DNA of 64,000 bases from Castanea sativa (Eukaryota; Streptophyta; Magnoliopsida; Fagales; Fagaceae): NCBI RefSeq assembly GCF_040712315.1, contig NC_134024.1, positions 29,503,158 to 29,567,157 of the forward strand, given 5' to 3'. The notes under the pieces were generated by a model. That model was not told where the DNA came from, did not search any database, and saw only the letters and a program-made list of their open reading frames with translations. Position 1 is the stretch's first letter; the number at the start of each line of letters is the position of its first letter. Both the position numbers and the translations under genes were made by a program. Shown one piece after another: positions 34,340 to 45,526 of this stretch.

Positions 34340-35479
34340 GAATTGTACCTACTATTTTCTTTTCCATCTAAAACCTCTCCTTTTCTTTTTTCCTCTTTGG
34401 ACCACATATCTCTTACTATTGTCTTATTTAGGAAGAAATTACATGGCCTCAAGTCCAAATAAGTTAATATGGCCTTAAAATCGAATATTTATTACTATTG
34501 TGCGGATTTTCCCCGCTTCGAAGAGGTGACAAGATAGGAACAGCTTTTGGTTGTTTAGACTTGTTTTGAATGTAAATATACATTGTTGAAATATTAAATT
34601 TTCAACAACAAAAAAATGGTTACTTAAAGAAAATGTCCAAGCAAGATTTATCATATCAAAGAATATAAATTTTGGACAAGTTCATAGCACCAAAAAAAAA
34701 AATGCCCACCATGATTAACAAAATTAATTAAAAAAAATAGTGCAATAAGGAATGATATAAGGATGATAATAATAATAATAATATTATTATTAATATTAAT
34801 AATAATAATAATAATAAATAAATAAATAACAAAACCCCACACTCACATCACGTGAGAAAAGAGGTGAAGTGAAAGTAAACTTACTGTCACAATGTCGCAT
34901 CTTTGTTAAAAAAAAAAAAAAGGATAAGATGAAAGTGAGACGTGTGGTTGAGTAACTTCCTGCCACACGCATCGCTGAAATGCTTTCAAAAGCAATAAGT
35001 AGCTGATAATTAGCTACAAGTTACGCAAATTGCCGTGAAAGATGCTAGTGCAGTATTGCATTTTCTTTGCAGTTTTGGCCCATGAATTTGTCAAATAAGA
35101 GAAAAAATAGGGGAAAACTGCTTCTCAGTTCCCCTATAAAAAAGAGAGGAGGCACGCACAAAAGAAGAAAAGCACAGCAAAAATAGAGAAAAAAAAAGAA
35201 AGAAGAAGAAGAGAGACACAGACAGAGATAGAGAGCAACAAGCAAAGAAGGAACACACAGCATTAGGTGGAGATTTTATTAGTCCCTTCCTTCTCTAAAT
35301 CTCTACTTCTCCCTCTTCTTCAAATTTGAATTTTTGTTTGGTAAAACAAAGAGAGTTGGGTTTCATGAGAAGTTCCTAATTCCATACATGAAGCTTTAGA
35401 TATGAATCCCTGACTCATAAATCCTATTTGAAAAGTACCAAATAAAAATTCTCTCAAGTTTTAGTTTCGCGTTTTCTCT

Positions 35480-35825
35480 ACTAGAGTCTTTGACCCTACC
35501 CAATTAATTAGAATCCTTGATTCTACCAAATTAATAGAGTCCTTGACTCTACAATTTTAATGGATTTCTTAACTTTACCACATTTTAATGGAGTCCTTGA
35601 CTTTATTACATCAATGGAGTCCTTAACTCTACCCAATTAATGGAGTCATTGACTCTATCATATTTTAATGGAGTCTTTGACTCCACCAAACTAATGGAGT
35701 CCTTGACTTTACCCAATTAATGGAGTCCTTGACTTTATCATATTTTAATGGAGTCCTTAACTCTACCAAACTAATGGAGTCCTCGACTCCACCACATTTC
35801 AATGGAGTCCTTGATTCTCAAAATT
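35480..35825 (+). repeat. LTR minisatellite (GAGTCCTTGACTC type)
   Basis: More than ten degenerate copies of a unit of about 26-32 bases centred on TGGAGTCCTTGACTCTACCA. Adjacent units differ in the length of the AT-rich spacer. The second copy lies in the other LTR at about 46385-46745. Confidence 0.9.
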
Positions 35826-36534
35826 ATTTTAAATTCCAACATGACTAATTTTTTGGGGGTTCCTAATTTCTTAATCAAGATTGGAGTTAATAATTCATAA
35901 AATAAAATGACCATAAAAATTAATTTGAGGAAATTTTCCAATTCCTCCTAAAACATGTTCAAAAAAATAAAATTGCTTCAAAGGAGTTTTCTTTGCCTTA
36001 ATTAAACTTGGGATTCTCAATCCAAATATCATTAAAATTCCTACAATGAAGCAAATGAACGAAAAGGGAAATTTTCTTAGACTTTCAACTTCTCAAAGTG
36101 AGAATCCTTGATTCAATTTATATAAAAACATGGTCCTTGACTTATCCTTGATATTAAAACCAATTATCTCACCCAAAAGCAAAATAAAATCGATACTTAA
36201 TTAAGTACAAAATATTTTACTTAAATTTCCAACATTTAAATTGGGCAAAATCAATTTGAGGATTTTAAATCTAAAACCTCAAATTAAGAACTACAAATTG
36301 GCTTGATCCCCATCAAGGTATGTTGGCAACCTAAATAAATTATTAAGTGCGGCCACAAATAAATAAAAACACATATCCCCTTAAACATGAAAAGAAATGA
36401 ACTTATTTATAAAGACGACATGGTTGGAATCAAATGGTCTTTCCTTAAAACAAGAGATTGTAATTAAGAGATACATCATCTTGAATGGGCACTACTCATA
36501 TAAAACAAAACTTGTACGCCAAAAGGCTTATGGG

Positions 36535-36690
36535 TGAAATTATGTTTGACAAATTTGACAATTCTTGGTAAACATAATTTGACATTGTTTGTTAAATATA
36601 ATTTAACAATTCTTGTTAAATGTAATTTGACAATGTTTGTTAAACATAATCTAAAAATTATTGTTAAACATTGGTTAACAATTTTTGTCA
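36535..36690 (+). repeat. Short tandem repeats at the end of the 5' LTR
   Basis: About six degenerate copies of a unit near 24 bases containing TTGTTAAACATAATTTGACA run up to the LTR terminus. The other LTR carries fewer copies at 47485-47595. Confidence 0.85.
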
Positions 36691-36700
36691 ACATAATTTT

Positions 36701-36718
36701 TGGCACGCCCAGTGGGAC
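36701..36718 (+). other. Primer binding site of the Tat/Ogre-like element
   Basis: TGGCACGCCCAGTGGGAC lies seven bases after the LTR end. Its TGG start pairs with a tRNA CCA end. From memory, related elements use tRNA-Arg; I cannot confirm the tRNA here. Confidence 0.6.
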
Positions 36719-36868
36719 CCATTCTCCATTTCATCTCCAACTGTGTTTCTTATACATAAATTTTCATGATGTAAATAGGTTTACCAATGGATCCCCAAGT
36801 GACTGTTTACTTCCACAAGCTTCCTGCAATTGCATGAAGAGCAAGTCGTTGTCGCATGACATTCACCT

Positions 36869-38950
36869 TTGGTTGCCCTTCCGTCAAGCTTGAGGTACCG
36901 AATGATGAACACATTACAAGCATCCAATTTCATCAATTGCAAATATTTAAGGAAGAGGAGGGCAAGGAAAAGTGCTAAAGCTAGAAAATCCCAAACCACG
37001 GGTTCAAATGTGAATGACTCTAACACTATGGATATGGCCCTAAGGCTTCTCCCCATTCAAATCATGATTGACTCCATCCCAATCACATTAGGAACAACCG
37101 AGTCAGTAATGGTGACTTCAACTGAAGAGAGGAAAGCTAGTCCTTCTGAAACCCTGAAGGTTAAGGTCACTAAGAAATCTATCAAGATTTCGAAGAAGGC
37201 ATCACTAAAGCGAAAGGTGACTCCTTAACCAAAGGCAATGCAGCCTTGCATGTTTGAATTAACTTCACCAAAGAGTGATCTTGTTGTTAAGGGAAAAGAA
37301 GTAGCCATGGACATTGATGCCTCCTTTAAAACATTGCCACCAACCAAGTAAGGTCTTATAAAAAATGTAAGGAGAGAAGAAAGCCAAACTTTTGAATTAT
37401 TTTATCACTATCCATTAGCAGCTCTTTGTGCTGAACAATCAAAAAGGGCCAAGTCAAACTTAGAGGTTCAGAAATGGGCATTCTTCTCAGGCTATTTATT
37501 GGCAAAAGAATAAAAATTTGGATTAGGGATAAGTTCAAAACACAAAAATGTCACAGAGATTTGTGAGGAGGTTAATAAGCCACCAAGGCCTTACTCAGGT
37601 CCTATCACACGCTCTAGGGCTCACCTCATGGCCAAATCCATCATCGATGATTCATCAATCTCCACCACTTCTTCCAACACTATGGTAAAACAAAGTGATT
37701 TTCATAGTCCACTATACGGAGATTTAGAGTCTATTTTTCAAGATGAATATTTTCTAGAAATTCTAATGGATCAATTTGGCAAAGTGTTAAAAATCTTAGA
37801 TGAAAGTGATTCTGAAGACATGCCCAGTTCTAGTAACTAACACCACAAATTTAGAAGAGCAACTTCAAGACTTGCAAAGGAAACTCATTGAGAAAGATGC
37901 TGAAATAGCAACCTTGGCAGCCCATGTAGCTTTTCAAGCAAGTACCTCTGCTAGAACTCATGTGCCTACAGCTGAAGAAGGGCTCACATCATCTAGTTCT
38001 ATATCACAAGATGAATTAAAGACACTCATTGCTGAGGGAATCAAAGAATTTCAGGCATCTACAAATTTACCCGTTCATGGATATTGAAAACCTTATCCAG
38101 CTCATTATGGTTATGTTTCATTTGTAACGAGTAATCAAAAACCAAATTTTGAGAAATTTGATGGCTTGACCGATTCCCCTCAAGAACATTGGCACATTTT
38201 TATTCGGCATGTGGAGAATCTGCTTTGTCAGATGCCTTGTTAATAAGACAATTCGTCCAATCTCTCAAGGGTTCTGCATTTACTTGGTACACTCAATTAC
38301 AACTAGGGTCAATTCACACTTAGGATGATTTACAAAGGGCTTTTCTTGCCCAATTTGTGAGTTCAAAGAAGAAAGTTTCAATCATTGATTTAGTCGATGC
38401 TCAACAAAAATGGAATGAAGGTGTCAATGACTTCATTACAAGATGGAGAAGCCTAAATCTCCAATGTTCTGAAAAGTTGATTGAATAATATGCAGTCCAA
38501 ATGTGTTCAAACAATCTCTTACCAGAGATTTCCACTTTCATAGGGACCGTAGAACCTTAGAGTTTTTATGCATTGGTCTCTAAAACAAGCAATGTTGAAC
38601 GAAGAATTGCCCGACAAAAGAGTACCTTGCAAAGGAGGTGTAATTTAGAAGAAAAAAACACAAAAGCAAAAAAAACCTGAAATAATGGAGAAGTAATGGC
38701 TACCTTTGTCAATAATGGAAGGCAAAATTGAAAAGGTAAAGAAGTCCTAAAAAAGCTCACTCTTGAAGAGAAAAAGAAAATGAAATATTCATTCCATGAT
38801 GATGATGATGTGAAAGAAATTTTTAATGAGTTGATGAAAGAAAAAACAATACAACTCCCTGAGCCCAAAAGACCTTCTGAAGTTGATAAGATAGATGACC
38901 CTAAATATTGCTGCTACCATTGAATCATTAGCCATCCTTTATCAAAATAC
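36869..38950 (+). pseudogene. Decayed gag of the Tat/Ogre-like element
   Basis: Frames at 36869-37228, 37628-37840 and 37800-38087 give a Lys/Ser-rich leader and a coiled coil (LEEQLQDLQRKLIEKDAEIA). From 38100 to 38560 the capsid-type gag domain is readable (NFEKFDGL, GSAFTWYTQL, FLAQFVSSKKKVSIIDLV, FITRWRSL) but with a frameshift near 38240 and several stops. Near 38900 a DPKYCCYH...SHPLSKY zinc-binding-like segment, followed by LIQKMINDGEIEVD, is typical of this lineage. It is a structural protein of the element, now non-functional. Confidence 0.82.
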
Positions 38951-39668
38951 AATATCTTGAAGAATTTAATTCAGAAAATGATAAATGATGGTGAAATCGA
39001 GGTAGATAGTTCCTCCCGAGTACTAGCTGCTGCATCAAATAGCATTTCCTTGCTTGAGGAGGAACCAAAGTCCACTTTGCCTTGTCCACTGGGGCAAAAC
39101 CAAATAATGTTGAAAAGGTCAAAAAGACTCTTAATGTCAAGGCCAAGTCAAGCAATCTCCCAAGTCTTTATGAGCTTATGACTGAAGCAAATTAGATTGT
39201 TGGAACAATTCCTATAACATGAAAGATAGAAATGAAGAAGAGTGGCAAACATATGTTGGTAAGAAATCCAAGAAAATGGCTAAAAGGCCATTACCAATCA
39301 TTATGCCCTTTGAGAAGCCAGGAGTCAAAATCCATGGAAGGAAGGATTCCAAGAAAAACAAGAAACAAAAGAAGAACACTCGGAAGAAAAGCATGAGTTT
39401 AGAGGAAGAAAAATATATTCAATCTGAAAGAATGCCAATAACTCTAGTTGAATATCTTCCTGAGGAATTTCTTCAAAATCATTCTGAGGATGAGATGAAA
39501 GAGGAAGTTGTGCAATGTTGCATGGTTTCAATTGATGACAATGAACAAGAGGTAGATGAAGTAACTTTGATTTCAGGCCAACATTTGTCATTACCACAGA
39601 AGGAAAAATAAAACCATAATGCAAAAGATGATGCTTCTAAAGGGAAAGAAGGCAATTCCTCACAACCC

Positions 39669-40187
39669 TTGTCACCTAGACTATGTGTTTCATGTTTGGC
39701 ATGCATAATGTTTAGTATTGAGGACCTCCAACTTGGGGAAAAATTTCATAATCGGTTTTTATATGTCAATGGCACAATTGGAGATGCATGGTTATTAAGA
39801 ATCCTATTGGATTATGGATCAACTGAAAATCTTCTCCCTTATAAGACATTCAAAGTAATGGGGATGAAGTCCAAACAATTGTCCCCATCCAACTTGACCA
39901 TTCAAGGCTTCAATTAAGTTGGACAAAGAGCCATGGGACCCATCTCATTAAAAGTGGAAATAGGAGAATTGTATTTTGAATCCCTTTTCCACATAATTGA
40001 TGCCGATACTTCCTACAAGGTTTTGTTGGGACGCCCTTGGGTACGCACTTATGGCATAATCGTTCTGCATTTCATCAATGTTGGAAATAAAGGAGAGATA
40101 ATACCTAAATTTTTTTTGGAAATTACACAATTTGATTTTACCAAAAGAGGTAGCGGAGATGAGGTGTGGACCAAGTCACTATCTTGA
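39669..40187 (+). pseudogene. Aspartic protease of the Tat/Ogre-like element
   Basis: Frame 39669-39917 continues in the same frame, after one stop codon near 39915, into 39933-40187. It carries LLDYGSTENLLP, the D-x-G-[ST] active-site region, and LLGRPWVRTYGI, the typical end of plant gypsy proteases. Known role: processing of the polyprotein. The expected reverse transcriptase that should follow is absent; sequence after about 40360 is non-coding up to the LINE. Confidence 0.8.
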
Positions 40188-40597
40188 GACAAATCATGTT
40201 GTCTATGGTAAATCCGATGTAGTTAGAAAAATAATTATGCACTTTGTCCGAGGATACAACAACTCAGCCACCTTTGCTGATTATCCTTGCGAGCTTACAC
40301 TGCTCGTAGGATATAAGCTCTCTATAGTACTTTCTTTTTCCAAAAATTTTAGTAAAAAATAAAATATTTTTTGTGAATAGTAAAAAGCAATAGATGGTAA
40401 GTGTTTAGAACAATAAAATTATTTTTTTAAAGTATGTAGCTTTGTAATTCAAAAATAATGTGTATTTTTATATTTTTATTTCTTTCCATAAATATATAGA
40501 GTTGTACCTATAACTTTTCCTTAGCCAAAGAATCAAAAGGGTTTGATATCAATTAAATGGTCATAAAGCTATTGAAATTAATATATATAATCAATAG

Positions 40598-40604
40598 CTT
40601 TCTT

Positions 40605-40655
<51 letters not shown>
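40598..40655. repeat. (TA)n microsatellite
   Basis: About 25 TA units inside the Tat/Ogre-like element, just left of the LINE insertion. Confidence 0.9.
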
Positions 40656-40659
<4 letters not shown>

Positions 40660-40701
40660 ATCCGAATATCAAAAGGTTGTCTTTGCCAAATTTTGTACGT
40701 T

Positions 40702-43597
40702 TTTTTTAATGAGAAATAAGAGTATTTTATTTATGAGACGGATAAAGCATCCTGAAAAACAAAAGGTTCAATACATGGTGGAGTTTCCTCAATCCAAGAA
40801 ATAAAATCATCAATATCTTTGGCGTATTGGGCCAAAGTATGTGCTGGTCTATTCCCAATTCGCTTAACATGTTGTATCTGTGTCCTTCGAAGCTCTTGCA
40901 AGCTGTGATGAGTGCCCTAGATGACGTGGTCAAAGCTGGTTGGCGCCGTGGATATATCATTTAGAGCATGTACAGTAGTGGCTGAGTCTGTCTCAAAAAC
41001 AACATCTTGGAGTCCAATATCTTTGGCAAAGGAGACTGCTTCATGCATGGCTTTTGCTTCGGCCCCTAGAGGTCCCAACGGGAGTGGCATGCGCTTGCTT
41101 AGAGCCGCCACAACTGAGCCCTCGTGGTCACGTACCACTACACCAATTCCCACAGTTTTGGAGGCGGAGAAGACGGTAGCATCAGCGTTGATTTTGTACC
41201 ATGAAAAATCCGACGGAGTTCACCTTGTGCCTGCGGCTTCTTTATATTGAGGTTTCACCAAGCGGGCAAGTTGGTAGCTCTCAATCATGCTTCGGGATTT
41301 GAAGATTATCTCCTGGCTGGACTACCGCGTGATCCCATGGCGTGCCTTGTTCCTTGTATACCACATGCACCATGCAATGGTGACCACCAGCTCAAGTAGT
41401 TCTTTGCCTACATGTTGGATGAAGATGAGATGCCAAATGAACTCCACAAATTCCCTGTAGTGTACGGCATGAGTGTCTATGGACAGTGCAGCTATAGTCC
41501 AAGTCTCACGAGCTTTTGTGCAATCCCAAAATAGATGTCCGCTTGTCTCTTCACTTAGTCCACATGCTTCGCATAAAGCCTCCTCAATGATGCCACGTTG
41601 ACAAAGGTTCACTTTAGTGGGTAATGCATTGTGGCTCGCCTTCTATGCAAAAGTCTTGATTTTGTTTGGAATGTTGAGGGCCCAAATTGTGCGCCAAAAG
41701 TGGGTATGGTCAGGACTATTGGACGTGGTGCATGGGTTTGCATGGGAAGATAAGGATAGTGCCACTTTATAAGCACTATTCACAGTGAATATACCTCTTG
41801 GAGTGTAGGCCCATATTAAGCGATCTCTGGTGGGATTTTGGCTCCTTGGTATTCCTAAGATTGCATCGGCATCAGTTGGCAAGAAGTGTTGCCAAATCAT
41901 GTTTGCCTTCCATTCACCAGTAATATCATCAACGAGAGTGCAAACCCGTGAGTCCTGAGGTAGTGTGCTCCTCGGCGAGGTGACTCGAAAAGTGGACTGT
42001 GTAGGTAGCCATTTGTCAAGCCAAATGTGAATCGAGGAGCCATTTCCCATGTGCCATTTGCTGCCCGCCTTGGCCACACCTTGTGCAGCCATGATGCTTC
42101 GCCAAGCAAAGGAAGGTCTTGAGCCCAACTCTGCAGGTAAGAAGTCAATGTTTGGGAAGTAGCGAGCCTTGAGGACACGGTGAACTAGGGAGTGAGTGTT
42201 TGTTTGAAGTCTCCATCCTTGCTTGGTGAGAAGTGCCAAGTTAAAAGCCTTTAGATTTCGAAATCCTAAGCCACCATCGGATTTTGGAACACAAACTTTA
42301 TCCCATGACAACCAGGCCATCTTATTTCTTCCATTTTTTTGGCCCCACTAGAAGGCGCGCACCATACTAGTCATCTCGTCACAAAGTGTATCTAGGAATT
42401 TGAAAATACTCATTGTATATGCTGGGATTGCTTGGGCCACTGCTTTTATAAGAATCTATTTTCCTGCTTGGGAGAGCATCTTTTCTTTCCATCCTGAGAG
42501 TTTATTGTCTAGTCTTTCCTTCAGAGCACGGAAGGTGTTCTTTTTTGATCTACCCACAAGCAAAGGCAGGCCAAGGTAGGTTTCATGCTGTTTTATAACC
42601 TCAGCGCCAAAGCGTTGCTTGATCTCTTCTTGTAGGTCTTATGTAGTGTTTCGACTGAAGAAGAGAGAGGTTTTCTCCCTATTTATTTTTTGCCCAGATG
42701 CCTGCTCATATGTCTCAAGAATTTGTTCCAGGTGGCTACAGTCTTCTCGGGTAGCTTGGCAGAAAATAATGTTGTCATCTGCAAAAAAGAGATGTGAAAT
42801 CTGTGGGCTGAATGGGCAGGCTGCCACTCCTATAAGTAGACTAGTTGCTGTGGCTTGTTGGAGAAAAGATGAGAGTCCCTCTGCACAAAACAAAAAAAGG
42901 AAAGGAAAGATGGGGCCCCCTTGCCTCAAACCCCGAGAGGGGATGATATGGCATCGAGGTTTACCATTTAATCTGATAGAATATGTAACTGAAGTAACAC
43001 ATTGCATCATAAGGTTTACCCATTTATTTGCAAAGCCCATTTTATGCATGATATCCCTAAGGCAACCCCATTCCACTGTATCAAAAGCTTTACTCATGTC
43101 TAGCTTATCTCCCATATTTTACCATTTCTTTTCTGGTTTAAGTAATGCATGGTTTCAAAAGCGACCAAGACATTATCAGTGATAAGGCGGTCGACCATGA
43201 AGGCACTCTGGTGCTCACTAATTATTTTTGGTAGGAACCTCTTAAGTCTGTTTGCAATGACTTTTGAGGCTAGCCTAGAGATGACATTGCTCAAGCTTAT
43301 GGGCCTGTATTGTGTTATTTTTGTAGGATTCTTGACTTTTGGAATAAGAATAATATGAGTTTTATTAAATTTGGGGGGAATGATGCTCATATTTAACTAG
43401 TTTAGTAAAACTTTAGTACAACAATCACCAGATAAAGACCAGAAGTGTTGGTAAAATAAAGGAGGCATACCATCAGGACTCGGTGATTTCCTTGGATGCA
43501 TCTGCTTTATGGCTCAGTGGACCTCATTTGCTTGGAAGGGTTGGCATAAGAACTTGTTTATGGAATCAGAAACAACTGGCTTGATTGCTGCAACAAG
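40702..43597 (-). mobile_element. 5'-truncated L1-type LINE with RNase H
   Basis: A 2.9 kb insert lies between an 18 bp target duplication, TGCCAAATTTTGTACGTT (40684-40701) and TGCCAAACTTTGTACGTT (43598-43615), with one mismatch. The minus strand runs from just before the reverse transcriptase domain to a short poly(A) at 40702. The endonuclease and ORF1 are missing, as is usual for 5'-truncated copies. Stops and frameshifts show it is old. It is nested in the Tat/Ogre-like element and so younger than it. Confidence 0.93.
40917..43500 (-). pseudogene. LINE ORF2 remnant: reverse transcriptase, zinc-binding region, RNase H
   Basis: In order on the minus strand: PRKSPSPDGMPPLFYQ (near 43480), YRPISLSNVISRLASKVIANR (43100-43390), LDMSKAFDTVEW and FFADDNII with the polymerase Asp pair (42639-43115), the zf-RVT region with LGFRNLKAFNLALLTKQGWRL (41643-42320) and CEACGLSEETSGHLFWDC (41322-41612), then an RNase H-like domain with GAEAKAMHEAVSFAKD and FETDSATTV (40917-41153). 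This is the plant L1/LIb layout. Several frame breaks show that no protein is made. Confidence 0.92.
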
Positions 43598-43615
43598 TGC
43601 CAAACTTTGTACGTT

Positions 43616-44122
43616 GAGAACAAAAAGAAAGGGGCATAATGCTATGAATTTAATGGCCCATTATTACAAAACCTTTTTGAAAGTTTTTGAATATATATTA
43701 CAAAAAATTGCTAGCTGTTTTGACCGCTTTCCATTAAACCAAATAGTAAATACTTGTATATATATGGTAACTTATTATAACATAAAATAATTCAGCAATA
43801 GCTGTACATTTAAGTGCTGAAAAATCTTCCATATATGACGTTATTATGTTATATTCAAATAAGAACGTTTGAATACAAAAGATACTCAATGTTGTTGACG
43901 TATGAATGTATTCTTTTTATCTCATCCCCTTCCCATATATATGTGTGTGTGTGTGTGTGTTTCTCAAAAAAAAAAAAAAAGATACTCGGTGTTGGTGAGT
44001 AGTCCCACATCGGTAAAGTGTGATATTGAGAATAAGTTTATCACTTGCTCCGCAACACTAACTGCCGCATGCAGTTTTGGTATTGACGTGTGAATGTATT
44101 CCCTTATCTCATCCCTCTTCTC

Positions 44123-44161
<39 letters not shown>

Positions 44162-44733
44162 TCAAAAAAAGAAAAAAAAAAGAATACAAAACATTTGGAA
44201 TGGAAAGTATATATTTGTAATAAAACCAAATATGCTGGCAATTATGGTATTAATATTACATTAATGTTCAGAAAATTTCCTAATTAAAACCATTGGCAAA
44301 AGCTATTCAAATTTTGAATTATATTTGAATTTCAAAATTTAGCAATCAACGTATTTGACATTAAGGGATAATTGATTTCCTTAATTCACATAAATGAATA
44401 TTAGAATAAATATGATATTTTTTATAAAAATATCCAACAATCAATGCTTTAAACTTTGTGATGAAGATGGAAATGTGAAAAGGGTGTACACTAATCCTAA
44501 CCCTTTCACGGGAGAAGAGGTGAATTATCTCGATGCCAAATTTAAAGCAACAACCATGCTTATGCATCTATCCAAAAAACAAGGATACTGAGGAAGAAGG
44601 GTGAGGGACTATGTGTTTACCCTTGTGTAAATGAGAAGTTCATTAAAAAGCTCTACCCAAAAAAAAAAAATATGCCCTCTAGGTTGAAAACCTTTTTATA
44701 AGGTGGCCTAGGCAAAAGTTAGGGCACAAAAGC

Positions 44734-44764
<31 letters not shown>

Positions 44765-45526
44765 AACTCTGCCTTTTTGAACTACGTGATGACTTGATCC
44801 CCTTTCAAGTACGTAGGTAGCTTGATATTATTTACCGAGTTCAGTCACATCTTCAAAAAAAAATTCTCCCATTAGAAAATCCCTTCTGAACTACGTATTG
44901 ACTTGATCCTCTTTCAGATACATAGGCAGCTTAATATCATTCACTAAATTTAGTCACATCCTCAAAAAAAAATTGCCATTTCTTGAAATACGTGTTGACT
45001 TGATCCCCTTTCGAATACGTAGGCATCTTAGTATCATTTACTAAGTTTAGTCACATCTTCAAAAAAAAAATTATCACCATCCCCTCTTGAACTACATGAT
45101 GATTTGATTCCCTTTCGGGTACGTAGGCAGCTTAGTATTTACTAAGTTCAGTCACATCTTCAAAAAAAACCATTATTCTTGAACTACATGATGACTTTAT
45201 CTCCTTTTGGGTACGTAGGCAGCTTGGTATCATTTACTATGTTTAGTCACATCTCAAAAAAAAAAAAAAACCATTTCCCACCAAATAAGTGATCAATCTT
45301 ATGCACGCAAGAAAATTTGCATAAGTATAAGGTGCAAATCAATGTTCAAACAAAGAAAAAAAATTCAAGACAAAAGATGTCGAAGCCAAATCAATCTGCC
45401 ACTTGGGACTTCAAATTCAAAAGAAGATTCCAAACCACATCAAAGAAAATCAAACAAAAACAAAAAATCAAGATACAAGTGTCACGTAAGAATCACCATC
45501 GATCTCACATGACACTTGGGGGGCAC
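43616..45526 (+). other. 3' internal region of the Tat/Ogre-like element, non-coding
   Basis: No polymerase domain is readable. It holds two (GT)n microsatellites (about 43940-43961 and 44125-44160). These sit inside a roughly 90 bp duplicated block (TGTATTC...CTCATCCC, (GT)n, TCTC, then A-run). A USE-like AGTCCCACATCGG lies at 44001-44013. The tandem repeat at 44779-45270 and the polypurine tract at 45514-45526 follow. A 65-codon frame at 44394-44591 has no family I recognise. Confidence 0.6.
44779..45270 (+). repeat. Five-copy tandem repeat (about 90-109 bp unit) before the 3' LTR
   Basis: Units start at 44779, 44888, 44985, 45089 and 45181. Each has GAACTACGTGATGACTTGAT, CCCTTTCGGGTACGTAGGCA, ATCATTTACTAAGTTTAGTC and ACATCTTC, followed by a run of A. 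The same TTGATCCC...TACGTAGGCAACC phrase occurs once in each LTR (near 36303 and 47239), so the array seems derived from, or shared with, LTR sequence. Confidence 0.9.

Larger units (their letters stand above)
34584..36693 (+). repeat. 5' LTR of the Tat/Ogre-like element
   Basis: Starts TGTTGAAATATT and ends GTCAACA. Inside are an expanded (AAT)n stretch at 34766-34830, a TATA-like CCTATAAAAA near 35131-35140 (likely promoter), a minisatellite at 35480-35825 built on GGAGTCCTTGACTCTACC, and 24 bp-class repeats at 36535-36690 built on TTGTTAAACATAATTTGACA. Confidence 0.92.

Noticed and set aside
35480..35825. Regular short repeats suggestive of a CRISPR array
   Set aside because: This is plant DNA and the repeats are a degenerate minisatellite inside an LTR, present again in the partner LTR, without unique spacers.
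39948..40130. Minus-strand frame opposite the gypsy protease
   Set aside because: It is the shadow of the protease coding strand.
44394..44591. 65-codon frame containing GNVKRVYTNPNPFTGEE
   Set aside because: Composition is protein-like, but I recognise no retrotransposon or host domain and it is isolated between non-coding stretches; left as unassigned.
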